Source of the DNA: Bacteroidota bacterium
GTDB taxonomy: Bacteria > Bacteroidota > Bacteroidia > Bacteroidales > UBA1715
Assembly: GCA_029266015.1 (NCBI GenBank)
Contig: JAJUFK010000002.1
Location: 1-29,103 of the forward strand
DNA length: 29,103 bases
Direction of reading: 5' to 3'
Positions within the stretch are counted from its first letter, which is position 1. The number at the start of each line of letters is the position of its first letter. Under the pieces are notes generated by a model that saw only the letters and a program-made list of their open reading frames with translations, made no database searches and was not told the origin of the DNA. Shown here one piece after another: positions 9,301 through 16,693 of this stretch. The position numbers and the translations under genes are program-made.

Positions 9301-10948
9301 TATCTGTTCCATTGGCTCCTCCTAAAGTCATAGTAAACGGACTTGTTGTTGTAGAAAGTGGGGTTATAGTACTAGAACCAGTTTTATATGAATACCAAAA
9401 AGTTAATAATTTAGTTTGGTTTACATCTTCACAATCAGCTATAAGAGTATTGCCACCGAGTATTGCATTGGCCACACTTTGATTTGTAAATGCTTCAAGT
9501 ACATTAGCATCAGCACTTTGAATAGTACCTGGAGTGTATGAAATTGTAATAACATCACCTAAAGAAACAGGTGAACTAAGAGTAAGGTCAATAGATGATG
9601 TTCCATTGAGTGCTATAGCAGAAAATGCATTAACAACAGTAGAACCATTTACCCGAAGTGTAAATGCACTATACGCTGCAGCTGCAGGGGTAGCCATAGT
9701 TTTATTGAAAGTTAAAGTAATTTTTGAGCCGGCTGTATTCGTAGTTGCTGCTGTTACTAAAGGATTAGCTGCTACTACTGTTCCCGGTTTCCAAAAATTA
9801 CCGGTCATCATAAACAATGTAATACAACGCAATGTTTGACTAAAATACGCTTCATTATTTCCTAAACCTACTATATTAGTATATGCTGTATTTAATGCTG
9901 TTTGGTATGTTGTTCCCGAGGTTCCCATAAAAGCAAGACCTATCATACCAAATGTTCCATTTTTATATTGTCCTACACTTGGATTTGCAGCATTCAAAGC
10001 ACAAGGGCCTTTTAAGTTTGACGCATAATTATTAGCCCATGCCGACATTTTACCACAAATATCGGCAGCCGTTGTTGCTGTAGAAGCACCATTCCATATA
10101 TAATCTTTAGCCATACGCCATGGATTACGAATAGCATCCCACCCAAATTCATTATTTCCATTACAGGTATTTGGTGTTGCATTATTATCGGCCCAATTAC
10201 TTACAAGGCCTGTTGTACTATTTCTATTTGTTAACAAAAAACTATTTACAGTACTTGTTGCACTATTCCAAAAACTTGCTTGTGCTGTTTCAATTTTTGC
10301 AAATTCTCTAAAATATGCAGGAGCCATATAACTAGGGTTTCTACAAGTACTTCCTGTTCCCCACGCATCTCCATTCAATACCTGATAAGTTGAAGGATGA
10401 ATTTCATATTGACGAATTTTTCCTATTAAATAAAGTGCTTCATTTTTGTATGTATACGGATTTGTTGCTGTAGGCCATTGTTCCGAAGCTATAATTAACG
10501 CCATTGCAGCATCAAGCTCGGCATCGGTTGCTCCATTTGCTCCGGTTACTCCTGTACATCCGCCAATTTTCCAATTCATTACACCATTACCATTTACATT
10601 GGCACGATAATATTTCCATAATCCATCAAATGTAGCTTTATCTGCAGCATACGCAGCTAACAACATACCATATGCAATACCTTCAGAAACTGTTGATGTA
10701 TTATCATCAAACTTTACACGAATACCATTGCTACAAGTTTCTGTAAGATTTGTTTTCCATGCATTATAGGCATCGGCAGCAGCTTGCGATTTACCATAGG
10801 TTCCACCGGTTGGCAAATTCGTTGGCATAATACCATATGAATAACTTGTTCGTGAACCAAACGGTACAGTGGGACTGTTTGAATTAATTTGAGAAAATGC
10901 AATCTGTGAACATAATGCAAATAATAAAAGAAATAGATGGTTTCTCAT
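6335..10948 (-). CDS. Secreted multidomain GH8 glycosidase with CBM11-like modules, FIVAR-like repeats and T9SS sorting domain
   Basis: A 1537-aa secreted glycoside hydrolase; GH8 members act on beta-glucan/cellulose, xylan or chitosan. The open frame extends 27 codons further upstream, but the start at 10948 is chosen because MRNHLFLLLFALCSQIAFSQ is an immediate signal peptide. Domains: GH8 about 25-388, with catalytic acid E89 (VSEGIAYGMLLAA), conserved D142 in ATDAELD, and base D271 in GWDAIRNPWR (the Asp-base subgroup pattern). An Ig/SwmB-like domain follows at about 395-492. CBM11-like module 1 (about 500-694, starting LIADCED), FIVAR 1 (about 695-780), CBM11-like module 2 (about 781-970) and six more FIVAR-like repeats (about 970-1458) come next. 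The end is a T9SS type A sorting domain (about 1459-1537, GVYFVTVVFANG...IRLVKK). No other gene lies within 80 bp on this strand. Substrate is inferred to be plant beta-glycan. Confidence 0.92.
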   Translation of the reverse strand: MRNHLFLLLFALCSQIAFSQINSNSPTVPFGSRTSYSYGIMPTNLPTGGTYGKSQAAADAYNAWKTNLTETCSNGIRVKFDDNTSTVSEGIAYGMLLAAYAADKATFDGLWKYYRANVNGNGVMNWKIGGCTGVTGANGATDAELDAAMALIIASEQWPTATNPYTYKNEALYLIGKIRQYEIHPSTYQVLNGDAWGTGSTCRNPSYMAPAYFREFAKIETAQASFWNSATSTVNSFLLTNRNSTTGLVSNWADNNATPNTCNGNNEFGWDAIRNPWRMAKDYIWNGASTATTAADICGKMSAWANNYASNLKGPCALNAANPSVGQYKNGTFGMIGLAFMGTSGTTYQTALNTAYTNIVGLGNNEAYFSQTLRCITLFMMTGNFWKPGTVVAANPLVTAATTNTAGSKITLTFNKTMATPAAAAYSAFTLRVNGSTVVNAFSAIALNGTSSIDLTLSSPVSLGDVITISYTPGTIQSADANVLEAFTNQSVANAILGGNTLIADCEDVNQTKLLTFWYSYKTGSSTITPLSTTTSPFTMTLGGANGTDSAAIVTGQLVNPGAPSYESCGIGFAMKDPEANYDLTGATGISFWHKGDAIVFNVILDDAYIKNNAGYDYAISVNAHANWTLVEVPFTNMSQPSWMTTGDATAVANVKPFDASKVTKLQWQIKDGTARSFNYGIDEVTVIGKVLNLPTQTTIDKSLLASAITSATAIHNAAIEGTALGQYPVGSKATLLNAITAAQTVYNNASATQTQVDNAKTTLDAAVATFQASVITSVSTNTLIADCEDGNQTKLLTFWYSYNDAAPGGSSIVTPLSTQTSPFTMSLGGANGTDSAAKITYTLMGAAQLGYDPFVGFGFALKNPEAAYDLSGSTGISFYHKGDAVALEVGLSTNTDSDFYTAQISSHANWTLVTIPWTSFAQSPYWGNDVPWDASKVVKFQWKKQAADGTSGTIWIDEVRIDGKVLNLPTQTVVNKDALTAKIAEANTTLSVNNSKIKTNPGVGEYPLSAGMALQNAIAAAEAVNNNTAATQTQVDNATTTLNTAIQTFLASVVTSVAVDKSLLVSSLSTAQSIYNTATEGTAVGNYPVGSKATLLNAITAAQTVYNNTSATQTQVDNAKTSLDAAVATFQASIITNTVSKTALQTSIATGNNLYVNSIEGTAVGQYPAGSRNTLLLAINAAQAVYTNTSATQIQVDNAKATLDAAIVTFQNSQITIVVVNKSTLVSTISYATGIYNSAVEGTANGQYPVGSKTTLMNAITAAQAINNNTSATQLQVDNAVSTLNTAVTTFLNSVNGINTLTLQDKIDQATSTLLLATNNTGNQPGNYPFSSVTALNNAITVAQNVLNTATTQVQITDAVNTLQNEITSFLNSVVPYPVNVATLQDLIDIAEAKIATAQIGNQIGQYPANTFNALYAELITANTLMLNQNATQTDIDAQVVTLQNVYNAFLASVRTNIEAVEQTNCIVNANNQMVMLESYEVIKQVVITTILGATTTLLVNEKIAQVSVESIAKGVYFVTVVFANGTQQTIRLVKK
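6575..8040 (-). repeat. Tandem FIVAR-like domain array inside the GH8 gene (six copies)
   Basis: Six roughly 80-residue repeats lie back to back; a seventh sits alone at about 8611-8866 between the two CBM11-like modules. Each has the frame YPxGSxxxLxxAIxxAQ, then a 10-15 residue stretch with TQxQVDNAxxTLxxAxxTF. Approximate boundaries are 6575-6815, 6816-7050, 7051-7295, 7296-7535, 7536-7780 and 7781-8040. The copy at 7536-7780 and the separate copy at 8611-8866 are nearly identical in protein and very close in DNA, pointing to recent duplication. The last two copies (6575-7050) are most diverged. Confidence 0.85.
7781..9457 (-). repeat. Duplicated CBM11-like + FIVAR unit
   Basis: Two consecutive units, each a carbohydrate-binding-like module followed by a FIVAR-like repeat: about 8611-9457 and about 7781-8610. 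Both modules open with NTLIADCED and NQTKLLTFWYSY. They share SPFTM(T/S)LGGANGTDSAA, ISF(W/Y)HKGDA and the closing GKVLNLPTQT. The family resembles CBM11 (beta-glucan binding); ligand is inferred. Confidence 0.75.
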
Positions 10949-11149
10949 CGTTCGAAAGTTTTTTAAGAATTTTATAATAGTATTAAATTTCGTAATAAAT
11001 ACAATCGTAATAATATTTACCCTACACAATACATATGATAAAATTATAATAATTGATAAAAATCACAAAAAAATACACATTTATTGTAACAAAAATTCGT
11101 ACATTCGTGTATAAAAAATAGTTTTAAATACTCATCATTTTATTTTGCT

Positions 11150-13852
11150 ATGACAGATTCTCACCAATATCAATCAGATGAATGTATAGAATTACACAAA
11201 CGGATTGAAATATTACAACAACATATTCTGTCAATGCGGAATACATATTCTAATAATTATTTTGAAACATTAATTGAAGATATGCCTTTAGCCTATCATT
11301 CACTTGATGAATATGGCCGACTAATTCGTGTAAATAAAGCATGGTTAGAAATGATGGGATATGAACCAAACGAAGTATTAGGAACAGTAGTAACAAAATA
11401 TTTTACCAAAAAATCATTAGCATTATTTCAACGGAAGTTTCCTGCTTTTAAAGAGAAAGGAGTTACAAAAAATGTAGAATTTGAATTTATAACAAAAAAC
11501 GGCGACATACTAATATGTGAAATAAATGGCAGAATAGAATATGATAAAAACGGCAAAATGATTGTAAGCCATTGCATGTTAAATGATATTACTTTCAGAA
11601 AACAAATAGAAAAAGAAATACGTGAAGCTAAACAAAATTGGCAGCACATGTTTCAAGCAATATCGAGTCCAACAGTAATTTTGAATCCTGATTTTACCAT
11701 TGTATATGCCAACGATGCCGTACTAAAAGCAAGCAAATTGCCAATACATGAAATAATTGGACAACCGTGTTGCAAAGTCTTTCACGGCAAACATCAAGAA
11801 CACCCTCCTAAAGACTGCCCTACAAAAAAAATACTAGAACAAATACAGTCACCACAAGTTGCCGAAATGGAAATTCAGGCATTCAACGGCATTTTTTTAG
11901 TATCATGCACGCCTATATTTACCAATGAAGGCAAATTAAACAAAATAATTCATATAGCTACCGATATAAGTGAACTCAAAAAATTATCAACTGCTTTAGA
12001 AGAAAGCGAAAAACGATTCAGGGAATTAGCTAATTATTTGCCACAAACTATATATGAATGTACATTAGACGGTGTATTTACGTTTGTAAACAAAAGCGGT
12101 CTCGAAATGTTTGGCTACACTCAAGAAGAACTTGAACAAGGATTAAACCTCATGCAAATGCTTGCTCCAAGTGAAATTCAAAAGGCCAAAGAAAATATTG
12201 CAATTCTCTATAAAGAAGGCAAAAATCAAGGAAACGAATATATTGGTAAACATAAAAACGGCTCAACTTTTCCTATATTAATTTATACTAATGTAGTATA
12301 CAAAAATTCTAAACCCATTGGTATACGAGGTATTTTAATAGACTTAACCGAACAGAAACGAACAGAATATATAATACAAGAAAACCAACGTGTTTTATCG
12401 TCATTACTGGCAAATACCCCCGGACTTTTGTACCGTTGTAAAAACGATTTACAATGGACAATGTCATTTATAAGCCAACAATGTATTGCAATTACAGGAT
12501 ATACTCCTGACGAATTTATCGATAATAAAACTCTATCATTTAATGATATAATAGCACCCGAATACCAAGAAATAATATGGAATAAATGGCAAGATGTTAT
12601 AAATAAAAAATCTACATTTACGTTTGAATATCAAATAATCCATAAATCGGGGGAACGCCGCTGGGTTTACGAATCGGGCAATCCTATATTTGATGAACAT
12701 GGTGCATTGCAATTTTTAGAGGGATATATAGAAGATATTACCGAACGAAAACAAACAGAATTAGCTCTCCGTCATTCATTATTAGCATTATCTGAGCCAT
12801 TAGATTCAACCGAAAATATTTCTTTTACTGATTTATTTAACATAACAGATATTCAAATAATACAAGATGAATTTTCAGCAGCAACCGGTGTTTTTTCTAT
12901 AATTACCGATGTGCATGGCAATCCTATAACTAATCCTTCTAACTTCTGCAAACTGTGTTCAAAAGTTAGAAATACAGAAAAAGGTAAAGAATTATGCAAA
13001 CAAGCTAATACCAATATCGGAAAGATTTTACAATCATATTCATGTATTGATACTTGTATTTCGTTAGGATTACCATATTCCGGAGCAAAAATTGAAATAG
13101 GAGGAAAACATATTGCCAATTGGCTCATTGGCCAAGTACGTTTTGCAGAAACTTCCATCGAAGAAATTATTATAAAAGCTGAACAATTAGGTTTACAAAA
13201 AGATGAGATAATAGAATCATTACAATCTATTCCATTAATTACCACCGAACGATTTAATGAAATTTCGAAATTACTTAACAGTATAACACAAGAATTATCC
13301 CTTAAAGCATATCAAAATATTCAACAAGCACGGTTTATTACACAAATTCAAAAAAAAGAACTTGCTCTCAAAGAAAAAAATGATGAAGTAGAAGCACAAA
13401 ACGAAGAATATCAACAGTTGAACGAAGAACTTGCAGAGGCAAATAAAGCATTACAAAAAGCAAAAGAAATAGCTCAAAAAAATGAAGAAAAATACCGATT
13501 GTTGTTTACTGAAATGGAGCAAGGAATTGCTGTGCATGAAGTTATATATAACGACAAAAACGAAGTTGTTGATTATAGATTTATTGATATAAATCCTGCG
13601 TATGAACGTATTACTGGAATAACAAAAGAAATAGCATTAAACAAACGAGTTCGTGAAATTTTACCAAATGTAGAAGATTACTGGATTGAAACATTTGGTA
13701 AAGTAGCTGTAACCGGTATACCCATACACTATGAAAATACAGCAGCAGAACTCAACAAACATTTTGAAGTACTTGCATATCGACCACAACCTCATCAATT
13801 TGCAGTAATAGTAACTGATATTACTGAACGAAAAATACAGAATTACTACTAA
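11150..13852 (+). CDS. Multi-PAS/PocR sensor histidine kinase, N-terminal sensory part (frame broken at 13831-13835)
   Basis: First 900 residues of what was almost certainly one hybrid histidine kinase of about 1310 aa. No signal peptide or membrane segment is visible, so it is a cytoplasmic sensor. PAS domains lie at about 35-150, 162-278, 284-402, 414-533 and 780-895; most end in PAC-type DIT/DIS/DLTE motifs. PAS2 carries a Cys/His group (C207, C208, H212, C223). A PocR ligand-binding domain spans about 555-720, with cysteines C600, C603, C616, C632 and C636, then LGLPYSGAKIEIGG and NWLIGQVRF. A coiled coil (about 735-780) precedes PAS5. The frame ends in TDITERKIQNYY, off the expected TDITERKNTELL. 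Divergent from GH8, so regulation of glycan use is possible but inferred. Confidence 0.9.
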   Translation: MTDSHQYQSDECIELHKRIEILQQHILSMRNTYSNNYFETLIEDMPLAYHSLDEYGRLIRVNKAWLEMMGYEPNEVLGTVVTKYFTKKSLALFQRKFPAFKEKGVTKNVEFEFITKNGDILICEINGRIEYDKNGKMIVSHCMLNDITFRKQIEKEIREAKQNWQHMFQAISSPTVILNPDFTIVYANDAVLKASKLPIHEIIGQPCCKVFHGKHQEHPPKDCPTKKILEQIQSPQVAEMEIQAFNGIFLVSCTPIFTNEGKLNKIIHIATDISELKKLSTALEESEKRFRELANYLPQTIYECTLDGVFTFVNKSGLEMFGYTQEELEQGLNLMQMLAPSEIQKAKENIAILYKEGKNQGNEYIGKHKNGSTFPILIYTNVVYKNSKPIGIRGILIDLTEQKRTEYIIQENQRVLSSLLANTPGLLYRCKNDLQWTMSFISQQCIAITGYTPDEFIDNKTLSFNDIIAPEYQEIIWNKWQDVINKKSTFTFEYQIIHKSGERRWVYESGNPIFDEHGALQFLEGYIEDITERKQTELALRHSLLALSEPLDSTENISFTDLFNITDIQIIQDEFSAATGVFSIITDVHGNPITNPSNFCKLCSKVRNTEKGKELCKQANTNIGKILQSYSCIDTCISLGLPYSGAKIEIGGKHIANWLIGQVRFAETSIEEIIIKAEQLGLQKDEIIESLQSIPLITTERFNEISKLLNSITQELSLKAYQNIQQARFITQIQKKELALKEKNDEVEAQNEEYQQLNEELAEANKALQKAKEIAQKNEEKYRLLFTEMEQGIAVHEVIYNDKNEVVDYRFIDINPAYERITGITKEIALNKRVREILPNVEDYWIETFGKVAVTGIPIHYENTAAELNKHFEVLAYRPQPHQFAVIVTDITERKIQNYY
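13831..13835 (+). other. Frameshift site (one A missing from an A-run) splitting the hybrid histidine kinase
   Basis: The A-run after ACG has five A. With six, the frame would read through as ERKNTELLLKEKND and join directly to the downstream frame, giving a single 1310-aa protein ending at 15081. The restored linker closely resembles the linker 130 residues upstream (ELALKEKNDEVEAQNEEY), confirming the original continuity. The site is not a canonical -1 slippery heptamer: the A-site codon is ATA. Either a real mutation or a homopolymer sequencing/assembly error. Confidence 0.88.
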
Positions 13853-13893
13853 AAGAAAAAAATGATGAAATTGAAGCTCAGAATGAAGAATAT

Positions 13894-15081
13894 ATGCAAT
13901 TAAATGAGGAATTAGTTGCTGCCAATCAAGAATTATATTTGGCAAAACAAAAAGCCGAAGAAAGAGACAAACTAAAATCAGCATTTTTAGCAAATTTATC
14001 TCATGAAATAAGAACTCCAATGAATGCTATACTTGGTTTTTCCGATTTATTGGCAGATAAAGACATATCATACGAACACCGTAGTGAATATGTAAATATT
14101 GTTCAAAAAAGCGGAAAACACTTATTGGGTATTATAAATGATTTGATTGATGTTTCAAAAATTGAAACCGGACAAGTTTCACCGTATTATAGTGAAATAA
14201 GTCTCCAAACTTTTTTAAAAGATTTATATAATACTTTAAGCGTAACAATACCTGAAGATAAAACTATTGATTTTTCATTAGAACTACATGATATTGATTC
14301 AAGTTCTAAAATTATAAGTGATGAAGTAAAATTAAGACAAATTATAATAAATTTAGTAACAAATGCCTTGAAATTTACAGAAACAGGATTTGTAAAAATA
14401 GTATGTTCATATCGTGACCAATCTCAATTAGAATGTAAAGTAATAGATTCAGGTGTAGGCATAGCAGAACAATATTATTCTGTAATTTTTGATCGTTTCA
14501 GACAAATAGAAGGTGATTTAGCAATCAAAAAAGGCGGTTCCGGATTAGGTTTAGCAATTTCTAAAGCATATGCAGAAATGTTGGGTGGAACTATTACTGT
14601 ATCATCCGAAATAGGAAAAGGCTCTACATTTACTTTATCTATACCATGCTACAATGAATACAAAAAACCTAAGAAACATATAAAAAAATCAGAACACGAC
14701 GAAAATTATTTTGGAAATAATGAAACAATTTTAGTTGCAGAAGACGACGATATAAATTTTTATTATTTGACAAAAATAATGTCAAAAACCAACTATAAAA
14801 TAATCAGAGCACTCAATGGGGAAGAAGCCGTTACAATAGTTAAAAACAATCCTGATGTTAAATTAGTTTTAATGGATATTAAAATGCCTAAAATGAATGG
14901 TTATGAAGCAACTAACATCATTCGTTCGTTAGATGCAAGTTTACCGGTTATTGCTCAAACAGCATATGCATTGAGTGATGAACAAGATAAAATACGACAG
15001 ACAAATTTTACTGATTATATAAGCAAACCTTTGAAACGTGATGTGTTACTCAGTTTAATTAAAAAACATATAAACAGTTAA
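13894..15081 (+). CDS. Hybrid histidine kinase, C-terminal transmitter and receiver part
   Basis: Continuation of the kinase starting at 11150, in the +2 frame relative to it. The ATG at 13894 is merely the first in this frame; the true junction lies at 13831-13835. Visible from this ATG: a coiled-coil start, then HisKA with phospho-acceptor His37 in NLSHEIRTPMNAILGFS. The HATPase_c domain has N-box INLVTNALKFT, G1 DSGVGI, F-box FDRFRQ and G2 GGSGLGLAISKA. A C-terminal receiver follows, with acidic pocket AEDDD, phospho-acceptor Asp in LVLMDIKMPKMNGYEA, the switch Thr in AQTAYA and Lys in ISKPLK. There is no DNA-binding output, so phosphate presumably passes to a separate regulator not in the window. 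If the frameshift is real, this piece could be translated only by re-initiation and would lack its sensors. Ends 4 bp from the convergent methyltransferase stop. Confidence 0.92.
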   Translation: MQLNEELVAANQELYLAKQKAEERDKLKSAFLANLSHEIRTPMNAILGFSDLLADKDISYEHRSEYVNIVQKSGKHLLGIINDLIDVSKIETGQVSPYYSEISLQTFLKDLYNTLSVTIPEDKTIDFSLELHDIDSSSKIISDEVKLRQIIINLVTNALKFTETGFVKIVCSYRDQSQLECKVIDSGVGIAEQYYSVIFDRFRQIEGDLAIKKGGSGLGLAISKAYAEMLGGTITVSSEIGKGSTFTLSIPCYNEYKKPKKHIKKSEHDENYFGNNETILVAEDDDINFYYLTKIMSKTNYKIIRALNGEEAVTIVKNNPDVKLVLMDIKMPKMNGYEATNIIRSLDASLPVIAQTAYALSDEQDKIRQTNFTDYISKPLKRDVLLSLIKKHINS

Positions 15082-15085
15082 ATAA

Positions 15086-15955
15086 TTATACTAAATTAGT
15101 AAATCTACCAATAACACCCAAAGGTAATTTTTTTGAAAAAGAATCTTGCAAATACAATTCCCCTACTTCTTTAAGTGCCGAATATTGAGCAAAAATTCCA
15201 TGCAGTAAATTTTCAATTATATATGCCGAAAAACCTAATGAATATGTATTAAGTATAAAAAAATACCGCTGCGTATCTAGTATCTTTTGAACATCTTTAA
15301 GCAGAGCATTTATATCTCGCTCCAATTTCCAATCTTCTCCATTTGTTCCTCGTCCAAATGCTGGAGGATCCATTATAATACCTTGATATACATTGCCTCT
15401 TTTAATTTCACGTGCTACAAATTTTCGGGCATCTTCTATTATCCAACGAATATCGCGCAATCCACTGTCTTCCATATTCTGACGAGTCCAATTAACCACT
15501 TGCTTTATAGCATCTAAATGAGTTACTTGTGCTCCTGCTGCACGAGCAGCAACCGATGCTATGCCGGTATATCCAAACAAATTCAACACATTCAAATTTT
15601 GATGCTTTGAACAAATTGCATACATATAATCCCAATTTACCGCTTGTTCGGGAAAAATACCAACATGTTTAAACGAAGTAAATTTTAAATTACAAGTAAG
15701 TTTAAGTGGATGATATTGAATTTTCCATGAATCTGCACAAGCCACATGTTTTATCCATTCACCGCTATTACTGGATTTTGCCTGAAATGTTACTGTTGCT
15801 TTTTGTTTCCATTGAGCTTCAGTCATTGATTTATCCCATACAGCTTGTGGCTCGGGACGGACACAAACAACAGTACCAAATCGCTCTAATTTTTCGAAAT
15901 TACCCGAATCTATTAATTCATAGTCTTTCCAACCAGTTGGAGTAAGATATATCAT
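15086..15955 (-). CDS. Class I SAM-dependent methyltransferase (RlmI/Methyltrans_SAM-like, no PUA domain)
   Basis: A 289-aa Rossmann-fold methyltransferase. SAM-binding motif I is NVLNLFGYTGIASVAA (about 122-137), the acidic residue after strand 2 is D148 (HLDAIKQVV), D175 sits in IIEDARKFV, and motif IV is IIMDPPAFGRG (193-203). The layout fits the 23S rRNA methyltransferase RlmI/RlmK family (PF10672 type). The N-terminal 95 residues show no PUA domain. The motif VI region reads LNTYSLGFS, without the catalytic Cys expected for an m5C enzyme, so m5C activity is unlikely; the substrate is open, RNA being the best guess. Divergent from the bactofilin gene across 98 bp, and convergent with the kinase with a 4-bp gap. 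Confidence 0.85.
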   Translation of the reverse strand: MIYLTPTGWKDYELIDSGNFEKLERFGTVVCVRPEPQAVWDKSMTEAQWKQKATVTFQAKSSNSGEWIKHVACADSWKIQYHPLKLTCNLKFTSFKHVGIFPEQAVNWDYMYAICSKHQNLNVLNLFGYTGIASVAARAAGAQVTHLDAIKQVVNWTRQNMEDSGLRDIRWIIEDARKFVAREIKRGNVYQGIIMDPPAFGRGTNGEDWKLERDINALLKDVQKILDTQRYFFILNTYSLGFSAYIIENLLHGIFAQYSALKEVGELYLQDSFSKKLPLGVIGRFTNLV

Positions 15956-15989
15956 GTTTCATTACAATTGTTTTACAAAAATACCAAAA

Positions 15990-15997
15990 CAAATATA
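15990..15997 (-). promoter_or_regulatory. Predicted -7 element of the methyltransferase gene
   Basis: On the minus strand this octamer reads TATATTTG, an exact TAnnTTTG match, about 35 bp before the ATG. No clear -33 TTTG is found at the right distance. It forms the left half of the palindrome CAAATATATATTTG (15990-16003), whose right end supplies the -33 TTTG of the opposite promoter. Confidence 0.4.
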
Positions 15998-15999
15998 TA

Positions 16000-16031
16000 T
16001 TTGTGTATTTTGCGGAACATTTGTATATTTG
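16000..16031 (+). promoter_or_regulatory. Predicted promoter of the bactofilin-atpZ pair
   Basis: TTTG (16000-16003), 20-nt spacer, TATATTTG (16024-16031): an exact fit to the Bacteroidota sigma consensus TTTG-N19-21-TAnnTTTG. Transcription would start near 16037, about 17 nt before the chosen ATG at 16054. This supports that start over the ATG at 16003, which falls inside the promoter. Confidence 0.7.
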
Positions 16032-16053
16032 TATAAATAAAAAATGTAATAAT

Positions 16054-16449
16054 ATGGCAAAAATTAACGAAACTTCATCATTCTTAACAAATATGATAAC
16101 TGCCGGAACAACTATAACCGGTGATATATCTTGTAATAGTGACATTCGTATAGAAGGAAGCCTTAAAGGTAATTTAGTTGCAAAAGGTAAATTAGTAATA
16201 GGTAGTACAGGCGAAATAAAAGGAGAAGTTTCTTGCCAAAATTGTGATATTGAAGGAGTTTTAGAAGGTAAAATTACAATTCAAGAATTACTTTCCTTTA
16301 AATCTACAGCAAAAGTTACCGGTGACATTATAACAAACAAACTTGCTATAGAACCGGGAGCTGTTTTTAGTGGTACATGTACTATGAAAAATGACACTTT
16401 TGTTGCCGATCCTGCAAAAAAAATTGAAGTAATTGAGAAAAAATCTTAA
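16054..16449 (+). CDS. Bactofilin (polymer-forming cytoskeletal protein)
   Basis: A 131-aa protein that should polymerise into cytoskeletal filaments on the inner face of the membrane. The bactofilin beta-helix is visible as short repeated turns: GTTITGDISCNSDIRIEGSL, then GKLVIGSTGEIKGEV, CDIEGVLEGKI, STAKVTGDI and LAIEPGAVFSG. There is a short unstructured N-terminus and a Lys-rich C-terminus. The frame is open 17 codons further upstream, but the ATG at 16054 gives the typical start MAKINETSSFL and fits the predicted promoter. The gene overlaps atpZ by 17 bp, implying coupled translation. In many Bacteroidota a bactofilin gene precedes AtpZ and the F-type ATP synthase genes. Confidence 0.92.
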   Translation: MAKINETSSFLTNMITAGTTITGDISCNSDIRIEGSLKGNLVAKGKLVIGSTGEIKGEVSCQNCDIEGVLEGKITIQELLSFKSTAKVTGDIITNKLAIEPGAVFSGTCTMKNDTFVADPAKKIEVIEKKS

Positions 16450-16648
16450 TTATAAAAACGCTCTTGCCTACACAAATATAGGTTTTCAAATGCTTGCCGT
16501 TATACTTATTGGAGTATTTGGCGGTCAAAAATTAGATGATTTCTTTGAGTTACACAATTCACTGTGTACTATAATATGTTCACTTCTTTCTGTATTTGCA
16601 GCAATTTATCTGGCTATAAAAGATATAATACACATGAATAAAGAATAA
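16433..16648 (+). CDS. atpZ: AtpZ/AtpI-family small membrane protein
   Basis: A 71-aa protein with two predicted membrane helices (about 17-32 and 44-62) separated by GGQKLDDFFEL, the typical AtpZ/AtpI loop. Family members assist F0 c-ring assembly or conduct Mg2+/Ca2+ for the ATP synthase. The start is TTG at 16433: a stop codon lies directly upstream in frame, and the next ATG (codon 20) would remove most of helix 1. The start lies inside the bactofilin gene, overlapping it by 17 bp. No atpB, atpE or other F0 gene follows; the next gene is convergent. The last codons (IIHMNKE) form the left arm of a hairpin. If the TTG start is wrong, no better start exists. Confidence 0.83.
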   Translation: MRKNLNYKNALAYTNIGFQMLAVILIGVFGGQKLDDFFELHNSLCTIICSLLSVFAAIYLAIKDIIHMNKE

Positions 16649-16674
16649 GATTTAATTTTATTCATGTGTATTAT
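16625..16674. terminator. Hairpin at the end of atpZ, probable convergent terminator
   Basis: A perfect 18-bp inverted repeat (ATAATACACATGAATAAA at 16625-16642, complement at 16657-16674) with a 14-nt loop. The left arm is the last six sense codons before the final Glu of atpZ; the stop codon is in the loop. There is no long T-tract on either side, so termination strength is uncertain. Confidence 0.6.
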
Positions 16675-16693
16675 TATTTAAGTTTTAATTATA

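Noticed and set aside
12853..13245. Minus-strand 130-aa reading frame opposite the PocR domain
   Set aside because: Lies wholly within a recognised sensor domain on the other strand and shows no recognisable motif.
13831..13860. Programmed -1 ribosomal frameshift making the full kinase
   Set aside because: The sequence in frame is A-AAA-ATA, so the A-site codon would re-pair poorly, and no clear downstream pseudoknot or stem was seen. A lost A in a homopolymer run explains it more simply.
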